From Tetmemena sp. SeJ-2015 (Eukaryota; Ciliophora; Spirotrichea; Sporadotrichida; Oxytrichidae), in NCBI GenBank assembly GCA_027382625.1, contig JAJKFJ010020792.1:1-64000 (forward strand): DNA of 64,000 bases. The letters run 5' to 3'. The notes beneath the pieces are model-generated. The model was given only the letters and a program-made list of their open reading frames with translations. It made no database searches and was not told the DNA's origin. Made by a program: the position numbers and the translations under genes. Shown piece after piece: positions 10,305 through 21,371 of the stretch (position 1 is its first letter; each line of letters starts with the position of its first letter).

Positions 10305-13300
10305 ATGGGAAACCTCTGCACTAAAAAAACTTATTCAGCTGCTGCTATTACTTCTAAAAATACTACTGCTGCTACTACTTCTAATAAAAAATGGATGTCT
10401 CATTATTCTGATGAACAATTTATAGACTTATTAGCACTTTAATTCATCTAAATCTTTAATTATAACGGGGAATTTATTTGTTAAAGTAATTTTCAGTAAT
10501 TCAAATTGGATTAGATGTACATCTGGGATCTTTGAAAATCTGGCAAATATATAATAGCAAACCTAAGTTCACATTCGTTCAGATTTATAATATGGAATAA
10601 GTAAAAAGAACTTAAAAAAGAAACTCAAAGCTAAAAATTATTTTAAGTCGAAACTAAACAGTTAACAACAAAAGACAATAATGAGAAATTTTCTTTCTTG
10701 ATTTAAATTGTTACTACACTCTCTTTTTATTTTATACAATTAGTCATTTCTATATAAATCACACATATAACAATGCGAGTACTTGTTAAAGCATTGAAGC
10801 TTGAAGGGTTTTAGAGGAACTTAAATTCCAAGCGAAGATGATTACATTCAGAACTATGATAATTTTTTGAAAGGCACTCCATTACTTGAGTATGATCGGA
10901 AATATTAAATTTTCTTCTCCTCTAAAACTAAAAATAAATAGGTTTTAAAAAAATATATTTAACTATTCATTTCAATATTTTTATTACCTCTTCTGAACCA
11001 TTTGAGTTTTTCCTCACACTAGATTATTTTAAGAATTGATTTAATATTTATTTCTTTTATTTGCAGATGTCAATGACTTTAAGGAAGACCCTCAGCTCAA
11101 ATTTAAGATAAAGAGATATTATCTGTTCTGCCTCGATTTTTCACTACTGGTTAGAAAGCCAGATTTTATAATATATAGCCACAGTTTTTAGTATTTTACT
11201 GATTTTAGAGAAGTAGCTTAAAAATCATCCATAATTGGAATGTTGGTCAAGAAAGTTCCCTATAATTGTGGGACTTAATAAAGTACAATTACCTTTTTTT
11301 CTCAATTTTTTTCCTGCAATACTCGGATGACAAGAAGCGCTTACAGTCCCAAGTTTTAATACGGATGAAAAGAATTTCGTCCTCGTTCGTCCAGGCCTTA
11401 CAAAAGGAGCAAACTCAAAATTTTTTGAAAAATCGGGGCTGAACGTAGAATATTGCATGTATAAAAAATTATAAAATTAATTTTGCCATTTAAATGTTTT
11501 CAAAATACTATGTGGAGTAGAAGCAACACAATGTGCAATATATTGAAGCGAAATTTCATAAAATATAAACATGTATAAATATAAGTTTAAAAAATCATGT
11601 GTAATTCAATAATTTAAAATCAGTTAGTTGATATTGAAAATATTAATTCTAATTTGCAAGCAAATTCTTTAAGAATTTAATAACTATGGACTTATTATAA
11701 AGCTGCATATTAATCAATGAATTAATTATAAAAAGCTTATTATTCAATTTATTATAAAATCTCTTTCATAAAAATGAAATTATAATTAACTTTCAATAAA
11801 GTCTAGTTAAAATTAATTTCGAATTAATATAATGCAAAATTATTATATTCATAAAATAATTCCTTTATAAATACATAATTTATGATGCCAATAAAGAGAT
11901 ATTTGACTAAGACTATCAATGAATTTTAGCTTCTTTTCATATATGCATTTTATAAATTTCTATCAATAATTAAAGCTATTTTCTTGTTTATTTTCTTTTA
12001 AATAATCTATGCAGAGTTCATTGAAGCTTACGAAGAATTCCTTCCCTAATTAAAGATTATAAATATAAATTAAAATTCTCAGAGAAGTATAACCAAGACA
12101 TCTAAAAATTAATTAATTCCTGATATTAATTAATAAAAATGAAGAAAATTCAAATTCATAAAGTTGATAATATTGTAGTCCCTTAATTAGTTCAGCTTCT
12201 TATCCCAAAATCTAAATGGAGGAGATTTTAATTTCAAACTAAGCAGGTGAACGTTAGAAATTTCAAGAGAGAAGGAATCTATTGAAAGGATCAAGAGACA
12301 CAGAGCTCATGATTTAGAGAACACTACATGAAAAAATAAGGAAAAAGAAAAAAGGCCAGAGAAAGAAGTTATTATTCGTAATATACAAAAATTTTACATT
12401 TTAAAACTAAATATAAGAAAATTTGCAATATTAATTCAGAATAATTAATATAAGTATAATTTTTGCAATGATTATTAGAAATAGGTAAATAAAATTTGAT
12501 AATGAGGCCTGATAATAAATTGTTATGGTGAAGTGAATTGTTAAATTTTTAGTGCTTGCTCTTCTTTCAAAAATAAATATTATTGTTAATTAATCTCAAA
12601 ATAGAATGAGAGTCATTAAAAATTCCTTATCACTTATTGCTTCTCTGAGTTTTTTTTATTTTTTTCCCAAAATAATGTTAGGATAATGGGAACTTAAATT
12701 TTAAGATTATATTTAAAGCTTGATAGATTTTCTATTTAATAAATTTGTGAAATTAATCATATTTTAAAAGCACGGAGAAAGGATTTACTTAATTTTAACT
12801 AATATATTCCATTATTTAATTGGAAAAAAATATATATCTTGCTAATGTTGTTAACGAGGATAAATTTTAAAGTTGACAGATTTCACGTTTAAAGGAATCC
12901 CTCTTTTTTGCCCCAGCTTCTATAGATTTTTATTTTCTAGAGGAACTTGATTTGCTAAAGCTAAGAGTCATCAAATTCTATGCTAAGCATTACAACATGA
13001 AAGAAATCATGAGCTCATAATTTAAGCACTCTTCTCTCAACAAATTTTTAGGATCACAGTCAGAGTTTCATTTATTCACTTTATGAATAGAAAATATCTT
13101 ATAGTTTACAACTATGGTTCATCATTCAGCGGCAGCACAAGCTTAATAAATATGTTTAAAATTTGAAGCTTATTAAACGATGTTCTACTTTATAGACGAA
13201 TTGGGATTTGATAAACCATTTTACTGAAAGTTTAATTAATTTTGAATGATGATTTAATTTATTGATTTCTACAGGGAAGGAAATAGGATAACAATTCTGC

Positions 13301-13684
13301 ATATGATTGCAAGATATACAAATCAGTGGGAATATTGTGAATACGACAAAAAATACATCAGACTCTTGATATCAAGCTTTATTTTTTTTTCTCAGTCATA
13401 TTAATAAATCAAGGTCAAGCAATCTGTTTGTGAGAAATAACTAAGGCAGAACGATTATTTCTTAAGCTTTTGCAACCAATTTTAAACAAATCATATTTAA
13501 TATAAAATGTTGGATAAGTTTTAATTTAGAAAGCAACGCAGTATTCTTGGAGGAAGAGTTAGGAAAAATTATTGCCGACAAAATGAAAAAAATTATTTTC
13601 TTACTTGGAAAAAGTTTGCATAAAAAGAATGCTAAAATAAACCCTTATATTATTAGAGAAATCATCAAATATATTGACAGTTGA
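10305..13684 (+). CDS. Family Y protein, copy 2 (fragmented by IESs)
   Basis: Starts MGNLCTKKTYSAAAITSKN (ATG 10305). Gly2 followed by Asn and Cys is the classic pattern for N-myristoylation with nearby palmitoylation, suggesting membrane attachment (inference). Conserved blocks follow, separated by AT-rich non-coding pieces: SLKGFRGT near 10800, a block ending IFFSS, FKEDPQLKFKIKRYY near 11080, YYVEQKQHN near 11510, EFIEAYEEFLPQ near 12020, FLEELDLLKLRVIKFYAKHY near 12930, FYFIDELGFDKPF near 13180, REGNRITILHMIARY near 13275, and a C-terminus ending KYIDS (TGA 13682-13684). No known domain was recognised; the LLHMIA block is faintly ankyrin-like. A TGA falls inside the HGSLKGF block (CATTGAAGC where copy 3 has CATGGAAGC), and about 360 bp is inserted near 11120-11480 relative to copy 3. 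Copy 2 may therefore be non-functional. Confidence 0.6.
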
Positions 13685-14280
13685 ATATAATTAAGGACTA
13701 TTTAAAAAATTGAGAATTCAATTTTATGGTTTGATTCAGATTAGTGAATTAAGATATAAATAATTTTATAGCCCAAATGATTTTTGATAACTAAAATATA
13801 AGACCATCAAATCCCTCATATTTTTAAGTAAAAAAATTGAATCAATTTTTTTTTCAAAATTCGAGTTCTGTTGCTGCTTTAATCCTCAAATAATTTTATC
13901 TCTCATTTTTAAAAGCTAAATTAAAAATTAAAATGCTATCATAAAAACGTCTTATTTCAGTTTGGATCAAAAGAAAAGTTTCTTGAGGTCTAATTAACTT
14001 TATTAATTTGATTAATTCTTTCGTTAAGTTAGATTTCAATTTAAATTCGCTTTTAATAGTTTACTTTTTATATTAAATGGAAAACTTATTATAAACTTAT
14101 TTTAATAATTATTTGGATGTAATCTTTTTTCTCCATTTTTACGTTAAAATTTAATATTAGTATTTATTTTTGAACTGATTATTCATTATTTAAAAAAAAA
14201 TAACCATTTATATTTTAATAAATCCAGTAGATCTAAATTCTGATTATTTTTATTCTGAGTGTATCAATCAGAAATTAAAG
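13685..14280. other. AT-rich spacer between units 2 and 3
   Basis: No coding motif was seen. It resembles the spacers after other Y copies. Confidence 0.4.
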
Positions 14281-15115
14281 TTGACTGATTATTTGGTTAT
14301 GTTTTATAATTTTTATCTTAATCCTACAAAAGTTATAAAAAATCCATTTCTCTTTAAATATCATCTTATCTTATTATGTTTATTTTTTCTCTTCTGGGCT
14401 CTCTAGATTTACATTTTTTCTGCTGAATCCTACATATTATATTTCACTCGACTGAATCTGTAAGAACTCCCTAAATTATGCTTTCTGAAAATAGCCATCC
14501 CTGCAATAGTCCAACTGAAGAGCAATCAATTTCTTCTCTACTTCAATTGTGCTAAGATCCTTTTCTCTTCATGTTGTTAAAATCTCTAATACTAATTCAA
14601 GCACTTCTTACTGCGCTTGGCACCTTAAATCCAAGTTTATAAATGATCTTTACTTTCTGATCAGACAAATAAACTTTCTTCTCGAACTAGATGCAAAATT
14701 TATTGATTTTAAATTTATATCTATTATGCAAATGAAGGCTGAGCCTACTTTTAGCTTTTAGGATTAATTTGTCTTTTCTTTATCATTAAAAATTGAAAGC
14801 GTATATTATATATTTAATTTTGTAGTGACTTTTTTCCTCCTCTTGAATAAATGGAAAGTTTTGGTTTCCTCTTAAATTAACTTTTCAAACTCTTGGTTTA
14901 GAAAAATTCTTCACTCAAGCTTAGAAGTTTGGGGAATAATTTCTCCAACTATTTGAAACTCATATACTCATCAAAGTCTTGAGGACATTAGTTGAACTGA
15001 GAGCTGGTAATTTAAGATTTCTACTCCTGAAATAGATCACTGATCTCAGTTACTTCGAATGCTTCTTCATCTTCTATAGGACAAGGAAACTACTGTCGCT
15101 TTTATATAAGGATTT
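14280..15115 (-). pseudogene. Family X, copy 3 (decayed)
   Basis: Homologous to X copies 1-2 over the N-terminal acidic region, the first zinc module and a shortened C-terminal part. The second CxxC segment is missing. After removal of its IES the first module reads CIQFEKKVYLSDQK, with the second zinc Cys replaced by Phe, and the PKRCEKC half is frameshifted. I judge it a pseudogene. Confidence 0.65.
14691..14731 (-). other. IES in X copy 3, pointer ATGCAAA
   Basis: ATGCAAA at 14691-14697 and 14725-14731 (34 bp removed). It sits at exactly the same codon junction as the IESs in copies 1 and 2. Confidence 0.75.
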
Positions 15116-15375
15116 CATTTTAATAATTCCTGTCCGTATAAAATTTATAGTCAAAAAATTGCAATTTTTAATTCTACAGAGATTTAAATTTGAAGGATTT
15201 ATAATTTCATCAGCGAATAAAATAGACTATTCTTTTTATTATTTATACTTCAGAATCATTAATTTTATATTTTGACTCTCATAATTGGATTCGGAGGAAT
15301 AAAGTATAATTAATTTAGTGAAAAACCCTTTGGGTTTATATAATTTCGATCAGAAATTTAATTTGAAAACACTTG

Positions 15376-18300
15376 ATGGGAAACTTTTGCACTAAAAAAA
15401 CTTCTTCAGCTGCTATTACTACTACAAAAACTATTACCGCTACCTCTTCTAATAAAAAATAGCAGTCTCATTATTCTGATGAACAATTTATAGATTTATT
15501 AGCACTTTAATTCATCTAAATTATTATAACGGGGAATTTATTTGTTAAAGTAATTTATATTAAGTAATTCAGATTGGATCAAGTGTACATCTGGGAATCT
15601 TTAAAATCTGGCATATATATTATAGCAAACCTAAATTCACATTCTTTCAGATTTATAATTAGGAATAAGTAAAAAGAACTTAAAAAGAAACTCAAAGTAA
15701 AAATTTATTTTATAGTCAAACTAAACAGTTAACAACAAAAGACAATAATGAGAAATTTTTTAACTGCAGTTAAATTTTTACTTCACTCTCTTTTTATTTT
15801 ATACAATTAGTCATTTTTATATAAATCACACATATAACAATTCTAGTACATGCAAAAGCATGGAAGCTTGAAGGGTTTTAGAGGAACTAAAATTCTAAAC
15901 GAAGGTGATCATTATCACATTAGGAACTTTGCTAATTTTGTGAGAGACTCTCCTGGAATAGATTATAGTCGGAAATATAAAATTTTCTTCTCCTCTTAAA
16001 TTTAAAAATAACTAACTTTAAAAATGTCAAAACTACATTAATATCAATATTTTTATTTCCTCTACTGAACCATTTGATTTTTTCCTCATACTAGATTATT
16101 TTAAGCATTTATTTTTTTTCCTTCTATAATTTGGAAATATCAAAGACTTTTAGGCAGACCCTTAACTCAAATTTAAGATAAAGAGATATGGCATTAATTA
16201 CAAATGATAAGTGAATTATATTGATTTAAATGTTTTGACAATACTATGAAGAGGAGAAGTGACACAATGAAACAGATTTTGTTTAATATCTTGAAAAGCA
16301 ATTTCATAAAATATTAAATTAGGAGAATTGTAAGTTTAAAAAATCAAGTGTAATTCAATAATTTAAAATAGTTAGTTTTTTTAAAAAAAATATAAATTCT
16401 AATTTTTCAGCAAATTCTTGATAATTTAATAACTATGGATTTATTATATAATGATTCAGATTACTTAATGAGTTAATTATAAAAAGATTAATATTCAGTT
16501 TATTATCAATTCTCTTTCCTAAAAATGAAATTATATTTAACTTTCAATAAATTTTTATATAGTTAAATTAATTTCAAATTAATTTAAAAAATTATTATAC
16601 TTCATAAAACAATTCCTTCTAAAAATAATTAATTTATGATGCCATTAAAGAGATATTTAACTGAGACTATCAATGAATTTAAGCTTCTTTTCATGTATGC
16701 ATAATATATATTTAATGCGCTATTTTCTAATTCATTTTATTTTATATATAATATATTTTAAATGCTGAGTTCATTGAAGCTTATGAAGAGTTCCTTCCCT
16801 AATTAAATATTAAGAAAATAGAATTACAATTACAAAATCAACAATTAAAATCATTTAGGACTCCACATTTCAAGTTTTTTTTATTGTCTGTTGCTGAAGA
16901 GAGGTCTAGTTTCTTATTGTAGTTTATTAAATGAGTGGCAGTTTGAAATTGAAGATATATCTGTAAATCAATTATATAATATGGCTTAGCGAACTCTGGA
17001 GAATTATAATATCTGAGATCTAGAAAAGTTTTTCGATAAGTTTGAAATTAGAAATGATTCATTAAAAGTTTGACATTAAAATTAGGTAAAAACATGTGAG
17101 TTGAAGTAAAACTCATTCTGATGTAGTAAAACTCATCTCTAAATTTTGAAACTATCCAATCAAAGACTTAATAATTAAAAATTATTAAGCAAAGCAGAGT
17201 CTCTGATTGGATAGTTTCAAAATTTAGAGATGGAGTTTTACTACATCAGAATGGAGTTTTACTTCAACTGACATGTTTTTACCTAATTTTAATGTCAAAC
17301 TTTTAATGAATCATTTCTAATTTCAAACTTATCGAAAAACTTTTCTAGATCTCAGATATTATAATTCTCCAGAGTTCGCTAAGCCATTTTATATAATTGA
17401 TTTACAGATATATCTTCAATTTCAAACTGCCACTCATTTAATAAACTACAATAAGAAACTAGACCTCTCTTCAGCAACAGACAATAAAAAAAACTTGAAA
17501 TGTGGAGTCCTAAATGATTTTAATTGTTGATTTTGTAATTGTAATTCTATTTTCTTAATATTATAAATATAAATTAAAATTCTCAGAGAAGTATAACCAA
17601 GACATCTAAAAATTAGATTTTTAAATTAATTTAGAAAAATGGAGAAATTTCTTTTATAAAATGTTTATTTAAGTATTCATTTTACCACTATTTTATTTGA
17701 CAACAAATTAAAATTTAATTACAAGCTATAAAAATAATTGAGGCAGATATCTCTATAATGATGCAGCGTCAATTATAACTGGCTTGCTTTAAATTATAAT
17801 TTTTTCTCTTCTTAAATTATCACAAGTAACTTTAATATAAAGATGTATTATATGGCAACTACAATATTTCAAAATGCTCATTATCTTTTCTTGAATTTTT
17901 GAAAAAACTGTGGCAAAATTTTTTCAAGGTTTTGGGTCAGTTAAAATTTAATATTTTATCCTTTAATAAAAATATAGAGACAATTGCCTTCCTACTGACT
18001 TATTTATTTTCTAAATTTGTCCATCTAATTATAGCTGATTATTAAATAAATAATAGAATTAAATTAGATATTAAATTAATATGGATTAAAATCGTGATTG
18101 CTGAAGTATCTCAGATTTGAATAATTATTAGACCATTCGAGAGAGCATTAAATTCTAAGAACTTTTTATCCTTGTAACTTTTGTGTGGGACTGTAAAGAG
18201 TTATAAGCGACACAAGTTTTGAATAGTTTGAAGATGAAGAAGAAGAATAAGAATTCGCGAAGCGCTACTGAAAGGTGCTTAAGAGATGATTTAAGAAGAG

Positions 18301-19368
18301 ACTCATATTGATTTTTTTATTAGCAATAGAACAAACTGCTTATTAGGGGTGAATTAATCATTTCAACTGTCACAAAGTCGCTGCTCCTTTTTATTATTTT
18401 AACCAATCACCGATTTGAATTTAATTCTCAACTATAACGAGGTTTCTTCTGCCTTAATAAAAAATTTAATTAACTATATAAAAAATTTAAATCTAGCTAA
18501 TGCTGTTATCGAAGATCAATTATAGCTTAGATAGGTATAGTTTTTTAAAGGATTCCTCTACGGTACCGCCGCTTCTATATGTTTTTTATTTTCTTGAGGA
18601 ACTTGATTTGCTAAAGCTTAGAGTGATCAATTCTACGCGAAGTACTACAACATGAAGGAAATAATGCAATCTAATTTAATATACTCCAATCATTACAACT
18701 TTAAAGGACTATCGTCAATGTTTCATTTATTAATTTTAAGGAAGAATTTTAATATTTTTAGTTTACAACTATAGTTCATTATTCTGCAAAAGCCTCGGCT
18801 TAATAAAATATGAATTTTATCTTGAAAATTATGCAAATGAAGCTTATCAAACGATGTTCTACTTTATAGACGAATTGGGTTTTGATAAACCATATTCAGC
18901 AAAGTTTAATTAATTTGATGTATAGATTTAATTTATTGATTTCTACAGGGAAGGAAATAAGCTTACGCTTTTGCACATTATCGCAAAACATGCTTGCCAG
19001 AGGAAATTTTGCGATTACGACAAAAAATACATTAGACTCTTGATATCAAATTGTTTTTTTTTTATTAATTCTATTACTGAGTTTAAAATTTTAGATATCA
19101 AGATCAAAGAATTTGTTCCAGAAGACTGACTTAGGCTAAACTATTCTGTAGCTTGCTATATATTGGAATTTAAAACACATTATGTGTTTTTTTTAATTAG
19201 TTAATTATGAATTTAGAGGTTAATACTAAATTCTTGAAGGAAGAGATAAATAGAGTGATTGAGATAAAAATAAGATAAATGCTTTTCTTAGTTGGAAAGA
19301 AATTGCATAAAAAGAGTGCTAAAACCAACCCTTACATACTAAGAGAAATATTCAAATACATAGAGTGA
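15376..19368 (+). pseudogene. Family Y, copy 3 (interrupted by a fold-back element)
   Basis: Starts MGNFCTKKTSSAAITTTK (ATG 15376) and carries the same block series as copy 2: HGSLKGFRGTKILNEGDHYH (about 15860), ADPQLKFKIKRY (about 16150), EFIEAYEEFLPQ (about 16770), FLEELDLLKL (about 18595), FYFIDELGFDKPY (about 18860), REGNKLTLLHIIAKH (about 18950), and a C-terminus ending FKYIE (TGA 19366-19368). In the block equivalent to YYEEEKRYNGHD, a TGA replaces a sense codon (GAG AAG TGA CAC). The 753-bp fold-back element lies between the EFLPQ block and the next one, in a part that is non-coding in copy 2, so it need not disrupt the protein if it is eliminated. Confidence 0.6.
16808..17560. mobile_element. 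Fold-back element: about 360-bp near-perfect inverted arms
   Basis: TATTAAGAAAATAGAATTAC... at 16808 is mirrored by ...GTAATTCTATTTTCTTAATA ending at 17560. The arms match almost base for base over about 360 bp, with a few substitutions and indels (for example around 17098 and 17260), around a roughly 30-bp AT-rich centre. The flanks (AATTAAA left, TATAAATATAAATT right) are contiguous in Y copy 2 at about 12045-12070, so this is an insertion into unit 3. TA lies on both sides, consistent with a TA target duplication and TTAAG termini. No coding frame was recognised in the arms. A transcript would form a long duplex. Confidence 0.85.
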
Positions 19369-19689
19369 TCAATTTAAATAAAGTCAATACAGTCATAAGT
19401 AAATTCAATGTTAAGATATATCTGTAAATTAGCATTAGACGATTATTTCACATACTCGAAGAGAATTAATATAAATTAGAGGAATATTTTCTCTAATAAG
19501 ATTCAAGATTTAAAAAAATTATTATAAGGTAAATAAAACAAAGAATTCATAAAATAAAGGAAAGAGATATAGAAAGAGGAATTTAATTGTTTTCCAAGTC
19601 ATTTATGCTTACCTCGCAATGATTTTCCTAAATATTCACTCTACCTTATCTCGCACATAACTTTGTCTTCTCTTCTTCCACTCTCTTAC
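19369..19689. other. AT-rich spacer after Y copy 3
   Basis: No gene was recognised; includes the boundary between unit 3 and the transposase relic. Confidence 0.35.
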
Positions 19690-20565
19690 AACTACTCACT
19701 ATTAAATCCTCTGTATCGATAGCTTAATCATGCATCAAGTGATAGAGCAGCAGCTTCTTATAGTGTCCCTTAACTAAGTTCCAGATAAAACTCAATGCCG
19801 TTGAACTCTGGCGAGTATGGAACATTAAAAACAGGAGTGATGTTCAACTCAGCGTATGCCTTCTTCGCTTCCTTTGTCTTGTGTACGCTGAGGTTGTCAA
19901 CGAGTAGAACGATCTCACCGTCTGTGATCTCTCTCTGTGCTTCTTAAGGAACGCAGCATACTGCTCTCGCTTGATAGAGCGAGGATGAAAGGACATAAGC
20001 TTCTAAGCCTGAGTCTTCGCTGATTCCTGCAAGTAACGCACTTGTAGTTATATTTACTTTCTACTCGTAAACTTCTATGTTATCGTGCTTCTTGTACCAA
20101 CTCTTCTTCATGAAGGTGTTGTGTGTGAACACAGCTTCGTCAGCACATACAAACTTCACGCTATCCCTCTCACACCTGAGCAGCTAGTCGTAAATATATT
20201 TCAGATTATTATAATAAAATGGCTTAGTGAAGTCTATAACGCGCTTCACTCGATTCACAGTTTTGTAGTTATGCCATTTCAACGATAGATGTTTGCTACA
20301 GTCTACGGAGAGATCTTGAGATAAGGAAACTATCTATGGAAGATCTTCGCGCGCTACTCCAAACTGAAGTGCGCTTAGTGGCGAAGAGTTTGAGGATCAA
20401 TCAAATAATTGATGTGCACATCTTGAAACTTAGAAGTGCGATGAGGAACAGCTGCAACTCTAACTTTCTCATCTGCAAAGCAACTTTCAAATGCGAGAGT
20501 ATAGTGCGCGCTGGCACTCTCAACATTTTTGCGATGGAGTTGATGTTGAGAACTGGCTATTACTA
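19690..20565 (-). pseudogene. Tc1/mariner-IS630-type DDE transposase relic
   Basis: On the minus strand, pieces of a DDE transposase appear in order. A helix-turn-helix-like NINSIAKMLRVPARTILSH lies near 20540-20470. The first catalytic region CADEAVFTHNT...KKSWYKK is near 20150-20090. The second Asp is in LLVDNLSVHKTKEAKKAY near 19915-19865. The terminal Glu is in NVPYSPEFNGIEF near 19835-19795, followed by WNLVKGHYKKLLLYHLMHD. The pieces lie in different frames, with at least two indels (near 19945 and 19795), so the gene is broken as it stands. Arrangement and motifs fit the IS630/Tc1/mariner superfamily, which includes the TBE transposases of hypotrichs. Its codons are richer in G and C than the neighbouring X/Y sequence. 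No terminal repeats were found. Confidence 0.8.
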
Positions 20566-20839
20566 CTGATAAGGGTGACTACATCCATACCTTAGAGTCA
20601 AAATGAAACTGAGATAGGATGGATCATGTAGTTATTTTTGAGTAATTTCGCGTTTGACTCGCATGATTATAAGTATTAATAAAGAAATTAATTATACACA
20701 ACTTATTTTCACTTTCTTATCATATTATGGGGTTTTATTGTTTCATCTTTTACGTTAGAATTAAAAAAAAAAACAGCTCATATTTATATTCAGATTAATT
20801 ATAAATAGATAAAGTTTAAATTTCATTTGAATTTCTTAT

Positions 20840-21125
20840 CAATTATTTATCTCCTCAATCTTTTTTGTTCTTCTCTTTAGGTTTCTAAACTATTCATTGT
20901 TTCTTTTTAAGCTTACCTAGTTTATTTTATTCTGGAGAATTATTACGATTTCTCTGACTTTTACTTGCAAGAATATGGCATTTGAGTATCTTAATTATCT
21001 TAATTTAGCTCGGATTATAAACTTTCCTACCTGCGCTACTTCTCTCGATTGCCTCAAAGCCTTCTCTCTTAAATAGGATGAGAAAACTTATTTCTTGAAT
21101 TTTTATCTATGATTTCCATTGGATT
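20840..21125 (-). pseudogene. Family X, copy 4 relic
   Basis: Short, diverged matches to the C-terminal and N-terminal ends of family X flank a large internal deletion, followed by the same divergent spacer leading to Y copy 4. No complete CxxC module remains. Confidence 0.5.
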
Positions 21126-21371
21126 TTAATAATTCTTATCAAAATAAATTTCATGTTTTAATTTTTGAATACCACAGAGATTAAAATTTCAAGACTTTTC
21201 ATTTCATCAGCGAAAAAATGTTCCCTTGCTATTTCTTATACCTTTATTCTCCAAAATAATTAATTCTATAATTTATTTGCTTAATTCGGAGGAATAAAGT
21301 ATAATTAACTTAGTAGAAAAAACTTGTTGCTCGATATAATTTAATCAGAAATTTAATTTTCACAAATTTAA

